Positions 37,048-47,281 are shown, numbered from the stretch's first letter. The stretch: DNA of 64,000 nucleotides from Shewanella glacialipiscicola (GCF_023283485.1 NZ_JAKILU010000003.1:62001-126000), one strand, 5' to 3'. Made by a program: numbers and translations. Notes: a model not told the origin generated them from the letters alone.

Positions 37048-37082
37048 AAAGTTTGAATTATTAGCGTTAAAATTCAAACTTT
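37048..37082. promoter_or_regulatory. 12-bp AT-rich inverted repeat between the patatin gene and yjbE
   Basis: AAAGTTTGAATT at 37048-37059 and its perfect complement at 37071-37082, 11 nt apart. It lies just after the patatin stop and upstream of yjbE. It could terminate the patatin transcript or be a regulator-binding site; no U-run supports one choice. Confidence 0.5.
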
Positions 37083-37085
37083 ATC

Positions 37086-38225
37086 TCATATTTCTCTAAT
37101 GTTCTCTAAACCGAAAAATGCTTTAATTGAATCCATTTGTGCCATGGCATCTTTATAACCTAAGTCTATAAGTGCACTGGTATAGTTTTTTTCAAATAAT
37201 AAGTAGGAAACGATACTCGAATCCGATTGTCTATCGATACCAATAAATCTGAGTAAGGTTTTTACTGCCCATGGCATGTCATCGTAAAAGCGGGCAGCAA
37301 TTTTACTGAGATCTTCACTGGGCTTTATTACTAACGTTTTAATCGGTTGCAGGGCAATTTTAACACGGCCGGCTTCAGGGATCTGGCTTAAGGTGTGATT
37401 AATCCTTTCAAGTCGCTCAAGATCGCTATTCAAGGTATCGGAAAATATAGTATCCAGCAGGTGGCCTGCAATCGTCGCTGTTTTAGGATGGTATTCTGCT
37501 TTCATCGCAGAGTATTTATGTGGGTTATCTAAATTAATCACAAAGAGTTTGTTAGCGCCCAAATGAATGGGGCTTGAAAGCGGCGCGAGTTGATGGACTG
37601 AACCATCGCCATAATAGCCTTGGTTAAGTTTAATGGAGGGGAAAACCATCGGTATTGCTGAGCTGGCGAGTAGGTGCTCAGTGTTGAGCATCATGCGTTC
37701 GCCGCTGCGCCTTGCGCGAGTCCAGTTTTCAAGATCTCGTGTGGCTTGGAAAAAGGTTACCGAGCGAGAATTATTATAACAAGAGGCATCGACGCTTAGA
37801 GCGTTAAGTGCACCACTGCGAATATTTCGATCAATGCGTTTAAAATCGATTAATTTATTGAGCAATTTTCTGAGTGGTTCGTTATCCAGCAGGCTGCCTG
37901 CGTCGGTATTAACTTTATCATCCTGCATGCCTTTGAGCGCCATTTTACCAAGATGGCTAACTACACCAGTAATCGATGCGCGGTAGACTTTGCGGGTCTC
38001 AAAATGACGCCATACCCATTCGAGTTTTTTAACACCAAGATGAAAACAAGAGGCATGGGTAGCAATGGATGTACCATTGATGGCGCCCGCCGATGTACCA
38101 CAAATAATTTTAAAGGGAATGCCGTGATTGCGTGGATAAAGTTGAACCAGTGCTTTGAGCACGCCGACTTGATAGGCGGCTCTGGCGCCGCCGCCACCTA
38201 AAACTAATGCGGTTGATGTTGGCAA
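37086..38225 (-). CDS. Patatin-like phospholipase
   Basis: 379 residues. The patatin signature is complete: oxyanion loop GGGGARAAYQVG (10-21), nucleophile Ser45 in GTSAG, and the catalytic Asp in YYGDGSVHQLAPLSSP (near residue 205). A C-terminal extension after about residue 240 carries helices typical of the bacterial RssA/YchK-like clade. It should hydrolyse acyl chains of lipids; target unknown. No signal peptide, so cytosolic or membrane-associated. Monocistronic. Confidence 0.9.
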   Translation of the reverse strand: MPTSTALVLGGGGARAAYQVGVLKALVQLYPRNHGIPFKIICGTSAGAINGTSIATHASCFHLGVKKLEWVWRHFETRKVYRASITGVVSHLGKMALKGMQDDKVNTDAGSLLDNEPLRKLLNKLIDFKRIDRNIRSGALNALSVDASCYNNSRSVTFFQATRDLENWTRARRSGERMMLNTEHLLASSAIPMVFPSIKLNQGYYGDGSVHQLAPLSSPIHLGANKLFVINLDNPHKYSAMKAEYHPKTATIAGHLLDTIFSDTLNSDLERLERINHTLSQIPEAGRVKIALQPIKTLVIKPSEDLSKIAARFYDDMPWAVKTLLRFIGIDRQSDSSIVSYLLFEKNYTSALIDLGYKDAMAQMDSIKAFFGLENIREI

Positions 38226-38371
38226 TGTTCAGACTCAATGTATTATTATAATCATCTGATTAAAGCAATGCTGTGCTATAAAAAGCAAGTCTGTAACGTA
38301 GATTAGTGGTTTTTTTATAAATTAATTTTTAAGTGGTATTGATTCGGCGCTAAAGGCAGGGCTGATGTGTC

Positions 38372-38636
38372 ATACCAGTCGTATTAAATATCTGTTCATT
38401 CAGCGGGAGTTCAACGCGCTTTAGACAAGGCGAAGGATTGAAGACATAGTGGTGCTCTGTCGAAAGCCTTAAACGCAGTATAAAGCGCTTTGAAACCCGC
38501 CCTTTGGGAGCCCCACAGGTATTCCACTCCCGTGTTGCATTGACTTAAAAGGGAATAACCATTTCTACGTCAATACGCCTCGGATTGAAATACCTGTGAG
38601 GCTCTGAACTGATTAGATATTTAATGTGATTGGTAT
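38372..38636 (-). repeat. 265-bp dispersed repeat, copy B (inverted)
   Basis: This is the reverse complement of the block at 7397-7661, with the same length and about 18 mismatches counted by eye. The ends are ATACCAGTCGTATTAAATATC and the complement GATATTTAATGTGATTGGTAT. No clear target duplication. Together with copy A it brackets the polysaccharide and yjb regions in inverted orientation. Confidence 0.85.
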
Positions 38637-38682
38637 CATATCCAGATAACGCCAATCACCTGATTCTCCGTAATATAATAAA

Positions 38683-38713
38683 AAACGCACTTAAGCTGAG
38701 CCCAAGTGCGTTT
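38683..38713 (-). terminator. Terminator of proS
   Basis: 10-bp perfect stem (AAACGCACTT at 38683-38692 with 38704-38713) and an 11-nt loop. On the minus strand it is followed by T residues (the A-run at 38678-38685). Confidence 0.75.
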
Positions 38714-38756
38714 GTATGTCGTCGATATTGTGCTAAATCAAACCTAGCGTTTAGGC

Positions 38757-40472
38757 TTAGCCTTTAACGGCATTTTTCAGGAAATCGAGCAGTTGATCAA
38801 AGGGGATATCTTGTTTTTCACCGGTGCGGCGGTTTTTGTATTCAAAAACGCCTGCATCGATATTGCGATCGCCAATCACCACAGTATGTGGGATACCAAT
38901 CAGTTCCATGTCGGCAAACATCACGCCTGGGCGCTCTTTACGGTCATCTAGTAATACGTCGATACCCGCTTCGCTTAAGTCTTTGTATAACTGCTCGGCG
39001 ATATCGGTTACGCGATGCGACTTGTGCATGTTCATTGGTAGAATGCCCACGCTAAATGGCGCAATCGCTTCTGGCCAAATGATGCCACGGTCATCGAAGT
39101 TTTGCTCGATGGCAGCTGCTACAATACGGCTTACGCCAACACCGTAACAACCCATTAATAACACCTGTGATTTGCCATTTTCGTCAAGTACCGTTGCATT
39201 CATTGATTTTGAATAACTGGTACCCAGTTGGAAAATATGCCCTACTTCAATACCGCGTGCCATAGCATAAGTACCTAAACCATCAGGTGTTGGCTCGCCT
39301 TCGACCACATTACGAATATCGGCAACTTGTGCTGTCGGTAGGTCGCGCTCCCAATTGATACCCAAGTAGTGTTTATCATCGACGTTGGCACCGGCGGCAA
39401 AATCGCTCATTACGCTAACACTATGATCGATAACGATAGGGATTTTAAGACCGATAGGGCCAAGTGAACCAGGACCTGCGCCAATAGCGTCACGAATTAA
39501 GGTTTCTGATGCCATTTCTAATGGTGATGCGACTAAATCTAATTTGTCGGCTTTGACTTCGTTGAGTTCATGATCGCCACGAACAATTAGTGCCACTAAC
39601 GGCGTGGCTTCTGTCGCGCCTACTACAATCAAGGTTTTGACTGTTTTAGTGATATCTAAATCAAACTGCTCAACTAATTCAGCAATGGTTTTCGCATTTG
39701 GGGTATCGACTAAACGCAATGCTTCAGTGGCTGCGCCGCGTGGTTCAGTTGGCATAGGTGATTCGGCTTTCTCAATGTTAGCCGCGTAATCGCTGCCCGT
39801 TGAGTAAGCAATTAAATCTTCACCGCTTTGTGCCAGTACGTGGAACTCGTGTGACATGCTGCCACCGATAGAACCTGTGTCAGCTAATACTGGGCGGAAG
39901 GCTAAACCCATGCGCGATAGAATATTGCTATAGGCGGTGTACATGGCCTCATAAGTTTCATTCATGGTATCGACGTCAAGGTGAAAAGAGTAGGCGTCTT
40001 TCATCAAAAATTCGCGTGAGCGCATCATGCCAAAACGTGGGCGTACTTCGTCACGGAATTTAGTTTGGATTTGGTAAAGGTTCAGTGGTAATTGCTTGTA
40101 TGAGCTGACTTCTTTACGAATAAGATCGGTAATCACTTCTTCGTGGGTTGGACCCAGTACAAAGTCGCGATTGTGACGATCTTTAAAGCGTAGCAGTTCA
40201 GGGCCAAACTTTTCCCAGCGACCTGTTTCAACCCACAAGTCTGCCGGTTGCACCATAGGCATTAGAATTTCAATTGCACCGGCTTTGTTCATTTCTTCAC
40301 GAACAATCGCTTCGACTTTACGCAGTACGCGTAAACCCGTGGGAAGGTAGCTATAAAGGCCCGAGGCATTACGACGGATCATGCCCGCACGTAACATTAA
40401 TTGATGACTAATGACTTCTGCGTTGGCAGGAGTTTCTTTTTGTGTTGATAGCAGGTACTTGCTGACGCGCAT
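38757..40472 (-). CDS. proS: Prolyl-tRNA synthetase
   Basis: 571 residues, bacterial-type class II ProRS. The N-terminus [34 protein letters not shown] is typical. Motif 2 region: [26 protein letters not shown]. An editing insertion domain lies around residues 230-380. Motif 3 region: [20 protein letters not shown]. The C-terminal anticodon-binding domain has [21 protein letters not shown]. It charges tRNA-Pro. Full length. Confidence 0.98.
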   Translation of the reverse strand: MRVSKYLLSTQKETPANAEVISHQLMLRAGMIRRNASGLYSYLPTGLRVLRKVEAIVREEMNKAGAIEILMPMVQPADLWVETGRWEKFGPELLRFKDRHNRDFVLGPTHEEVITDLIRKEVSSYKQLPLNLYQIQTKFRDEVRPRFGMMRSREFLMKDAYSFHLDVDTMNETYEAMYTAYSNILSRMGLAFRPVLADTGSIGGSMSHEFHVLAQSGEDLIAYSTGSDYAANIEKAESPMPTEPRGAATEALRLVDTPNAKTIAELVEQFDLDITKTVKTLIVVGATEATPLVALIVRGDHELNEVKADKLDLVASPLEMASETLIRDAIGAGPGSLGPIGLKIPIVIDHSVSVMSDFAAGANVDDKHYLGINWERDLPTAQVADIRNVVEGEPTPDGLGTYAMARGIEVGHIFQLGTSYSKSMNATVLDENGKSQVLLMGCYGVGVSRIVAAAIEQNFDDRGIIWPEAIAPFSVGILPMNMHKSHRVTDIAEQLYKDLSEAGIDVLLDDRKERPGVMFADMELIGIPHTVVIGDRNIDAGVFEYKNRRTGEKQDIPFDQLLDFLKNAVKG

Positions 40473-40638
40473 TACCGATGTCCAAATTTGAGTTGAATGG
40501 TCGCCATTTTATCACCTGCTTTGATGATGTCACCTATGGATTTAGGTTAAATTCAACTCGTTGGGAGACAAATAGCATTTTTGAGAGGATTACTGAGCTA
40601 AAGGAGAGCAATTTAACTGGTGAGGTGCACTGGCCGCT

Positions 40639-41271
40639 TTAGCTTTTATCACGCCTGTCGCCAATCACTTTGGCGGGGTTGCCTGCTACTATCGCCCAGT
40701 CGGGCACATCTTTAGTGACTATGCTACCCATACCAACCACAGCGTGATCGCCAATGGTCACACCATCGACTATGCCAGCCTGTGCGCCAATCCACACATC
40801 TTTGCCTATAACAATGCCTTTGGAGTTAGCGGGTTGTTGATAGATGGGCGTCTCTGGCGCCATGCCATGGTTGAAGGCGTAAAGGGTGACATTATTAGCG
40901 ATGCGGGTTTGATTGCCTATCTGAATACCGACTCTGCCGCCATCGAAGGAGCAACCATGATTAATCGCCACTTCATCGCCTAGCGTGATTGGCCCGTGTA
41001 AAAAACACTCGGCGGCGATCATGCAACGATTACCCATGCGGATATCACGATTGGGTTCAGCAAATAACTGTGCTTCGGGGGCGATAAAACAGTGCTCACC
41101 GATGCTGACCGTTTCGAGGGCGCAAAGTTTTGCTTGAATGTGATCTTGCCAAGGCTTCGCCCAGACTAAATGTTTTTCTTTTAAAGAAAAATACAGCCAT
41201 GGCATCCAAGATAGGCGCTTCTTGTGTTGGCTTTGATAATCGGGCTCTATTGTTGATATGGGCGCTGACAT
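40639..41271 (-). CDS. Hexapeptide-repeat acyltransferase (maltose/galactoside acetyltransferase-like)
   Basis: 210 residues forming a left-handed beta-helix: repeated I/V-G-x-x-x turns between residues 55 and 195, with NHG (AFNHGM) carrying the probable catalytic His and [50 protein letters not shown] at the end. The N-terminal 50 residues are not typical of Maa and may form an extra lid. Substrate unknown. It begins immediately after the trmO stop codon, so the two are likely co-transcribed. Confidence 0.85.
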   Translation of the reverse strand: MSAPISTIEPDYQSQHKKRLSWMPWLYFSLKEKHLVWAKPWQDHIQAKLCALETVSIGEHCFIAPEAQLFAEPNRDIRMGNRCMIAAECFLHGPITLGDEVAINHGCSFDGGRVGIQIGNQTRIANNVTLYAFNHGMAPETPIYQQPANSKGIVIGKDVWIGAQAGIVDGVTIGDHAVVGMGSIVTKDVPDWAIVAGNPAKVIGDRRDKS

Positions 41272-42006
41272 TTAGCCACATTTCCCCAGTTTGAGTTCTA
41301 ATACCAAGATGTATTCTTGACCATTATCATCGACCGCCATTTGCCAAAAAATGTCTAAATCATAGAGCGCGACTTGATATAACTTAGGGTCGTCTTTGGC
41401 TTTTTTGTAGGCGGGGCGCGGATCTTGCCCTAGCACACCGCGGATAAGCACGGCTAAATCGGTATAGCTTTCTTGCTGGGCGTAATGCTCTATCTGCGTC
41501 TTGGCATTGTCGGAATACACCACGCTAATCAGTTTAGGGGCGTCTTGAGCAATGCCGCCGATAGCATCAATAATTGAATCCGAAAATGGAATGTACGGCT
41601 TTATATCGATAATCGGCGTGCCATCGAGCAGATCCATACCGGAAATCTCGAGGCATACTTTGCCTTTGCGCTGCACCACGCCGTGCAGTTTCACCACTGA
41701 TTGACCTATACCATTGGGGCGAAAAGTGGAGCGAGTGGCGAATACGCCGAGTTTTTCATTGCCACCTAATCGCGGTGGTCTGACTGTAGTTTTCCAACCT
41801 TGGGCAAGATTCTCATGGAAGCAAAAAAGCAGCCAGAGATGGGAATACTGCTCTATGCCACGTACCGCATCGATATGATTCACATGGGGTTCAAGTTCAA
41901 CATAGCCGCGAGCCTCAACGAGCCCGGGTTGTCTTGGAATGCCAAATTTTTGTTTGTAGGGCGTGCGGCATGTTGCTACTGCAACTATTTGGTTGGTAAA
42001 TGTCAT
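41272..42006 (-). CDS. trmO: tRNA m6t6A37 methyltransferase TrmO
   Basis: 244 residues of the TsaA/TrmO family: IVAVATCRTPYKQKFGIPRQPGL, HLWLLFCFHEN, ATRSTFRPNGIGQSVVKL and MDLLDGTPIIDIKPYIPFSDS, with the C-terminal extension seen in the E. coli protein. It N6-methylates t6A37 in tRNA-Thr(GGU). An AGGT Shine-Dalgarno-like sequence precedes the start. Possibly in one unit with rcsF upstream (165-bp gap). Confidence 0.94.
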   Translation of the reverse strand: MTFTNQIVAVATCRTPYKQKFGIPRQPGLVEARGYVELEPHVNHIDAVRGIEQYSHLWLLFCFHENLAQGWKTTVRPPRLGGNEKLGVFATRSTFRPNGIGQSVVKLHGVVQRKGKVCLEISGMDLLDGTPIIDIKPYIPFSDSIIDAIGGIAQDAPKLISVVYSDNAKTQIEHYAQQESYTDLAVLIRGVLGQDPRPAYKKAKDDPKLYQVALYDLDIFWQMAVDDNGQEYILVLELKLGKCG

Positions 42007-42171
42007 GCAAAAACTACCTAAAAGGGTAAAGATAACAACCGCCTAAGCTCATCATTAATCGCCCGTTTTTGAGCACTAATCATGAAGCATTAGTCATTAA
42101 GCGGTTACTATGCTCAATCTCAGAACACTATTGAATCAAGTGGCTTGCAGTACGCTTGATATGCGTGAAAC

Positions 42172-42552
42172 TTATTTGATTGTTGCTGTTTTGATTGCTT
42201 GGCCAACGCATAAGGCGCGGCTGATACAACCTTGGGCAGCTTCTTCAAATATGACGCACTGTTTAATGACAATACCGTTAGCACCTTTATCTGCGGCGTT
42301 ACGACGGGCTTCGGTTCTCGCATCAGCTAAGGATGCCGGAGCACCGTTGAGATCGGCCTGACAGGATTCACCTTGGACTAACCCTTTTAACTCATAATGA
42401 CCTTTAGGCAAGGCATCGCCTTCGTAGAGGACGACATCGGATGCCTTGAAATAGTCATTGATCGCCTCACCGTCCAAATTACTGTTAAAACTGTAGTCGC
42501 TTGCACAGGCACTGAGCAGGAGCACTAATGCACTTGAGAAGATAATTTTCAT
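42172..42552 (-). CDS. rcsF: RcsF outer-membrane stress sensor lipoprotein
   Basis: 126 residues. The lipobox LLSAC places the lipidated Cys at 16. The mature protein has four cysteines (64, 99, 109, 115), in keeping with the two non-consecutive disulfides of RcsF. DARTEARRNAADKGANGIVIKQC corresponds to its conserved helix-strand core. RcsF activates the Rcs phosphorelay in enterics. Whether this organism has a full Rcs pathway cannot be seen here. The pairing with trmO downstream also occurs in E. coli. Confidence 0.9.
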   Translation of the reverse strand: MKIIFSSALVLLLSACASDYSFNSNLDGEAINDYFKASDVVLYEGDALPKGHYELKGLVQGESCQADLNGAPASLADARTEARRNAADKGANGIVIKQCVIFEEAAQGCISRALCVGQAIKTATIK

Positions 42553-42631
42553 GGTTTGACCTGAGGTTAAGGGGAAAAACTGCGCAGCTTAAGTAGGCTG
42601 CGCCGATGCGATATTATTATCTGAGTAAATT

Positions 42632-43972
42632 CTACCGCTTAAGGTACTTTTGATAAAGCTGCTGATGGCGATTATTCAGATCTATCTGCCGCCCTTCAAT
42701 CCAGATAGCATCGATTCTATTGGTCATAGGGTCGAGAATGTCACCCTCGGACAGCACAACACTACCTTGATACCCCACGGCAATGGCGCCTAAATCCTCG
42801 ATACCTAACAGTTTTGCAGCATCTAAGGTGATGGACTTAAGTGCTTGCTCAGGCGTTAAACCATAGGCGGCGCTATAACCCGCAGCGTAGGGCAGGTTAC
42901 GGCTATTCCAGTCCGATGAAAACCCAAGGGCGAAGGGGATATCAGCACTAGCGAGCAAGGATGGGATTTTAAAGGGTAAATCCACCGGCTCGTCTTTACG
43001 CCTTGGCAGACTCAAGGTATGTGGATAAATAACCCCAGCGTTAACTTCCTTCAGGCTTGAGGCCAAACGCCACGCATCATATCCGCCAACAATCACCAGT
43101 TTGAATTGGTACTTTTTCGTCAAGGCGATCACTTGCTCAATTTGGCCAACACTGTCGGCATGGGCAAACAGTGTCGCTTTGCCTTGGTATAGCGGCAACA
43201 TGGCCTGCCAGCGCAGGTTGTTGGTCGCGGACTGTGGATCTTTATCCTGGTTTTTGTCTTTACCGTTGGCCTTATCACTTAAGAAATAGCGATAGCCATC
43301 TTCAAAGGCGATATTGAGCTTGTCGGTCGCCAGCTGATTTTTCTCGATGGCCTTGGCTTTTTCTTTTTCATCTTCTGGCATGCGTTTGATTTGCGGCCAA
43401 TAGACATGGAACTGTCCAGCACTTGGCGTCAGCGCATCTTCAATCGTCCATGCATCGAGATCCACCAGTACCGATTGTCCTGCTAAACCATCGCCGCTTG
43501 GGACGATTTGTGCATGGGTAATACCGTTGAAACGTATGGTCGGGATGAGCTCCGAATCCGCATTGTAAGCAGTGGCAGTGCTGATCTGCGGATTGATATA
43601 ACCCACTTCGGCGTTATCAACCGTGGGGCGGCTCATTTCAATTTCGACTAAGCCTAAGCTGGTATCTAGGGCAATTAAGCCCGGATACAAGTGTTTACCG
43701 CTGGCATCGATGATTTGAGTGTCACTGGTTTCTGCGGTTGCATTGTTGATTTGGCTGGAGAGTTGAGATCCAACGGCAGTGATCTTGCCATTTTCAATCA
43801 GGACGTCTGTGTTGTTAAGTACGCCTTGGCTAACGGTGTGCACCGTAGCATTTTTAATCAGTACGCTGCGGCTTTGTTTAGGTGTAGGCACGATATTATT
43901 AGCCATTACCGGCGCGGTACAAAGAGTGGCCAGTAGCAGCGTAAATAAAAAGGTTTTAGCTGAATAATGCAT
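42632..43972 (-). CDS. Secreted amidohydrolase-family protein lacking the HxH motif
   Basis: 446 residues with a signal peptide (MHYSAKTFLFTLLLATLCTAPVMA). Fold blocks are recognisable: a composite beta-sandwich start (LIKNATVHTVSQGVLNNTDVLIENGKITAVG), GKHLYPGLIALDTSLG, and the C-terminal LTPEQALKSITLDAAKLLGIEDLGAIAVGYQGSVVL. The strand that should carry D-x-H-x-H reads ALDTSLG, so the first two metal ligands are missing. Its start codon overlaps the stop of the upstream 1035-residue homologue (TAATG), implying coupled synthesis. It may be a non-catalytic partner. Confidence 0.8.
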   Translation of the reverse strand: MHYSAKTFLFTLLLATLCTAPVMANNIVPTPKQSRSVLIKNATVHTVSQGVLNNTDVLIENGKITAVGSQLSSQINNATAETSDTQIIDASGKHLYPGLIALDTSLGLVEIEMSRPTVDNAEVGYINPQISTATAYNADSELIPTIRFNGITHAQIVPSGDGLAGQSVLVDLDAWTIEDALTPSAGQFHVYWPQIKRMPEDEKEKAKAIEKNQLATDKLNIAFEDGYRYFLSDKANGKDKNQDKDPQSATNNLRWQAMLPLYQGKATLFAHADSVGQIEQVIALTKKYQFKLVIVGGYDAWRLASSLKEVNAGVIYPHTLSLPRRKDEPVDLPFKIPSLLASADIPFALGFSSDWNSRNLPYAAGYSAAYGLTPEQALKSITLDAAKLLGIEDLGAIAVGYQGSVVLSEGDILDPMTNRIDAIWIEGRQIDLNNRHQQLYQKYLKR

Positions 43973-46900
43973 TATTTGGCTCCCTGATGAGCGTGACCCC
44001 ATGCCTGATAGTGGGTATCGCAGTGCCACTGAGGCTCGTTAAGTGGTGTGACTTTTTCACCTGCTTTGGCTTGCTCATCACTACTAAGAATTTTTTGGAT
44101 AAGTGCGGCGCGCTCGTTCACCACAGCTTGCTGGGCGAGCTGGTCTTGGTCGCGGTCAAAGTAGCGTTTTCCTTCAACCCATGCCTGCGTCACTTTGGCG
44201 TAAATCGACAGTGGCTCTGCGTTCCACAGCACAATATCGGCCATTTTCCCTGTAGTGAGTGAACCCACAAATTCATCAACTCTTAATTGCTTAGCCGGAT
44301 TAATGGTGACCATGTTCCAAGCATCTTCCTTTGACATATTGCAATACATCATAGACTTAGCCGCTTCTTGGTTGAGTCTGCGCTGCATTTCATAATCGTC
44401 TGAGTTAATGCTGGTGGTCACACCCTTGTTTTGCATCAGACAAGCATTTTGCGGAATCGCATCATACACCTCAAACTTGTAGGCCCACCAATCGGCAAAG
44501 GTTGATGCGCCGGCGCCATGGGCAGCAAGTTCACCCGCCACCTTGTAACCTTCGAGCACATGGGTAAAGGTTTGCACTTTAAAGTGATAGGCCTCGGCTA
44601 AGCGGATAAACATCAGGATCTCTGACTGCACATAGGAGTGGATATGTACATCACGCTGTTGATTTAAGACTTCGGCCACTGCTTGCAAACGGTAACTTGG
44701 GCGTGGCGCGATGGTTTGCTTTTTATCGCTGGCGCGCAAATCATTATAGGCTTTTAATGCGTCTTCATGGGCAAGGGCGGCATCGAAGGTTTCTTCGAAA
44801 AATGCTTTAACGCCCATACGCGTTTGTGGGAAGCGCTGCACAAATTTCTCCCCCCAGTTACTTTGCTTAACGTTTTCTCCTAAGGCAAATTTAATACTGG
44901 CAGGCGCGTTAGCAAATTTAAGCTGTTCGGCTGGCTCGCCCCATTTCATTTTTATCAGTTGTGCTTGGCCGCCAATAGGATTGGCGCTGCCGTGGAGCAA
45001 TTGTGCACTGGTGACACCGCCTGCTAAAGCACGATAGAGTGAAATGTCATCGGGATTAATCACATCGCCAATGCGCACCTCAGAGGTTACTGCGTCTGTT
45101 CCTTCGTTAGTACCGCCATTAATGGCGATATGCGAGTGTTCATCGACTATGCCGGCGGTGAGGTGTTTACCCGTTGCATCGAGTACTTGGTAGTCAGATG
45201 GTGTATTTAATTGCTGACCAATTTTTTCGATACGGCCATTGGCCATCAAAAGGTCAGCATGTTCGAGAATACCTTGCTTATCCGATGTCCACAGGGTGGC
45301 ATTTTTTATGTGCAGTTTTTCAATCTTAGGCACTTCACTCAGGCCGTAAGCGACATTAGGGAAGGTAAGCTGACTCACTAGATTTTTATTAACTTCATTT
45401 TTGGGTAGCTGGTTTCTTGCTTGGTCAACACTATCAATCGTTGCTGTTTGAGTCACAGTTATCGTTTTAGCTATTGCTATACCCGCAACATTTATGGTGC
45501 GACTATTGGCATCAGTCATACGGCCTTGGATGCCTTCCTTTGCCATCCACAGCGTAAAGCGGCTCAGGCCATTGATACCTGCAGCGCTTAAGTCAGCCGT
45601 AAAGCTCACTCTGCCATCGTCATCTAACTGAAGTTGGCTAAGAGTAATACTGTGATCGCCACTGCTTAAGTTACCTTCGATTTTAGGCTTATTGCCTTTA
45701 CTGGTATCTTGCAGCGATAAATCCAGCGTGAGGTTGTCGAGGCTTAATTGATAATCCCCCAATAATTTAGCCTGCGCGAGGGACCGAACCGTTTGTGCTT
45801 GCCCCTGAAGCCAGACGCTATAAATCTGCCCATCTTTAAAGATATTGCCTTTAGTGATAACAAAGTCAGCCATATAGCCAGGCGCGAGTTTGCCGGTAAA
45901 ATCATCAGTACCTGCCATCTTCGCGGCTTGGGTAGTGAGTGCCGCTAAAGCTTGATCTTCACTTAAACCTTGATTAATTGCTTGGCGCAGGCGCGGCCAA
46001 AAATCTTCAGTCTTAATGCCAAATTGTGTTAGCGCGAAGGGGATACCTGCTTTGGCAACTACTGCGGGGTTGGTTGGCGCACGCTCCCATTGTCTTAAAT
46101 CTGCTAGTGACACTTCGCGCTCAGTATCATCAGTGCCAACATCGGGCGCCTGTGGATAGTTTAAAGGCAAGATCAACGGATAGTTCAGCGCCTTTAACTC
46201 ATTGATACGCGAGTATTCTTGACCATTACCAAGCAGGTTTGCTGGCAGTTTATGTTCTTTGAGTAAATGGGCCGCGCGTAATTGGTCGTTGAGATTTTTG
46301 GTTTCAAAGATGATTTGTTTACTCGCCAAATTATCTAAGCGTTCAAAGGCAATATTAAATTCTATTTGATTATTTATTACCCCATTCGCGAGTTTACTTT
46401 TATTTTGGTTATACCAACTCGCATCAGCAAAGGTTTGCCTAATAAGTGCAATGCTGCCCATTAATGATTCTGGATAATCTTGTTCAGACGAGCCTTTATC
46501 GAATGCCATAAAAGTTTGACTGCGAGCGCGATAAATCACTTCATTGGCCGTTTTAGCCGCTAATGAAAGACTAACACCTGTGCCGCGGAAGATACCGTCG
46601 AGTTTGCTACTTTGCACACTGGTAAAACCATTATTAATCCACTCTTTTGCACGTTCTTTATTGGGGTAAACGTAATTAAACCATTCTTTTTCAGAATGAA
46701 TTGCACCATTTTCTGCATTGCCGCCAATACGTTTAATATCATAGACAGGACGCGTGAGCCCAAGCTTCGGATATTCGAACTCAATGGCATAGTCGGTGAA
46801 GGGATCGATAAACCCCGGATAAATAGTATAACCACTTAAGTTGATTTCAAATGCGCCAGCGGGAATTTCACCGTGTTCAATAATCGCCTTAATATGATTA

Positions 46901-47079
46901 TTTTCAACTAATAAAGTCGCATTAGTTAAGTGTTTACCTGGAGCAATAATTAATTCAGCATGGGTAAGGGCAGTCAGTTTATTTGGGGGTGTTTCAGTAT
47001 TGTTTTTAGCAAATGTTGCCTGTGATACTAAGCTCGCTATTATGCTGCAGCTTATAATTATCTTATTGTTTATCTGCAT
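43972..47079 (-). CDS. Large secreted protein with two amidohydrolase modules
   Basis: About 1035 residues with a signal peptide. The N-terminal module (about 35-440) has the amidohydrolase frame (AELIIAPGKHLTNATLLVENNHIKAI, YPGFIDPFTDYAIEF) but no HxH. A beta-rich linker (about 450-590) follows. The C-terminal module (about 600-1030) is complete: AGIVDEHSHIAING with HSH, HIHSYVQSEI, FTHVLEGYKVA and TTSINSDDY. It probably hydrolyses cyclic amides or peptides in the periplasm; substrate unknown. I prefer the ATG at 47079 to the GTG at 47091, because the latter lies inside a hairpin; neither has a clear ribosome-binding site. Confidence 0.82.
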   Translation of the reverse strand: MQINNKIIISCSIIASLVSQATFAKNNTETPPNKLTALTHAELIIAPGKHLTNATLLVENNHIKAIIEHGEIPAGAFEINLSGYTIYPGFIDPFTDYAIEFEYPKLGLTRPVYDIKRIGGNAENGAIHSEKEWFNYVYPNKERAKEWINNGFTSVQSSKLDGIFRGTGVSLSLAAKTANEVIYRARSQTFMAFDKGSSEQDYPESLMGSIALIRQTFADASWYNQNKSKLANGVINNQIEFNIAFERLDNLASKQIIFETKNLNDQLRAAHLLKEHKLPANLLGNGQEYSRINELKALNYPLILPLNYPQAPDVGTDDTEREVSLADLRQWERAPTNPAVVAKAGIPFALTQFGIKTEDFWPRLRQAINQGLSEDQALAALTTQAAKMAGTDDFTGKLAPGYMADFVITKGNIFKDGQIYSVWLQGQAQTVRSLAQAKLLGDYQLSLDNLTLDLSLQDTSKGNKPKIEGNLSSGDHSITLSQLQLDDDGRVSFTADLSAAGINGLSRFTLWMAKEGIQGRMTDANSRTINVAGIAIAKTITVTQTATIDSVDQARNQLPKNEVNKNLVSQLTFPNVAYGLSEVPKIEKLHIKNATLWTSDKQGILEHADLLMANGRIEKIGQQLNTPSDYQVLDATGKHLTAGIVDEHSHIAINGGTNEGTDAVTSEVRIGDVINPDDISLYRALAGGVTSAQLLHGSANPIGGQAQLIKMKWGEPAEQLKFANAPASIKFALGENVKQSNWGEKFVQRFPQTRMGVKAFFEETFDAALAHEDALKAYNDLRASDKKQTIAPRPSYRLQAVAEVLNQQRDVHIHSYVQSEILMFIRLAEAYHFKVQTFTHVLEGYKVAGELAAHGAGASTFADWWAYKFEVYDAIPQNACLMQNKGVTTSINSDDYEMQRRLNQEAAKSMMYCNMSKEDAWNMVTINPAKQLRVDEFVGSLTTGKMADIVLWNAEPLSIYAKVTQAWVEGKRYFDRDQDQLAQQAVVNERAALIQKILSSDEQAKAGEKVTPLNEPQWHCDTHYQAWGHAHQGAK

Positions 47080-47082
47080 TAT

Positions 47083-47110
47083 TTTATTCACTTTAGTTAG
47101 AGTGAATAAA
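47083..47110. promoter_or_regulatory. 10-bp inverted repeat at the 5' end of the amidohydrolase pair
   Basis: TTTATTCACT (47083-47092) and AGTGAATAAA (47101-47110) with an 8-nt spacer lie directly upstream of the chosen start. It could be an operator or a 5' UTR hairpin. Confidence 0.5.
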
Positions 47111-47214
47111 GGTTAACTTAAAGCAGATGTAAATACTAAGATTGAATTGTAACGTAATTTAAAGCATAAAATTTACTAGCTATAGCTTAAGATTAAAATA
47201 AAGTGTAGATATAA

Positions 47215-47240
47215 AAAAGCCCGCAATAATGCGGGCTTTT
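47215..47240 (-). terminator. Terminator of the H-NS-like gene
   Basis: 11-bp perfect stem (AAAAGCCCGCA at 47215-47225 with 47230-47240), tetraloop ATAA, and a T-run on the minus strand. It lies about 42 nt past the stop. Confidence 0.9.
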
Positions 47241-47281
47241 ATGCAACATATGGTGGGTGCTGTACCTAATCTATTACTCGA

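Larger units (their letters stand above)
38226..38756. other. Intergenic region, patatin gene / proS
   Basis: 531 bp with no credible ORF. It is occupied by the 265-bp dispersed repeat (38372-38636) and the proS terminator. The first 145 bp should include the patatin promoter. Confidence 0.6.

Noticed and set aside
42120..42361. ORFs opposite and beside rcsF
   Set aside because: They lie antisense to or out of frame with rcsF, with no start signals; shadows.
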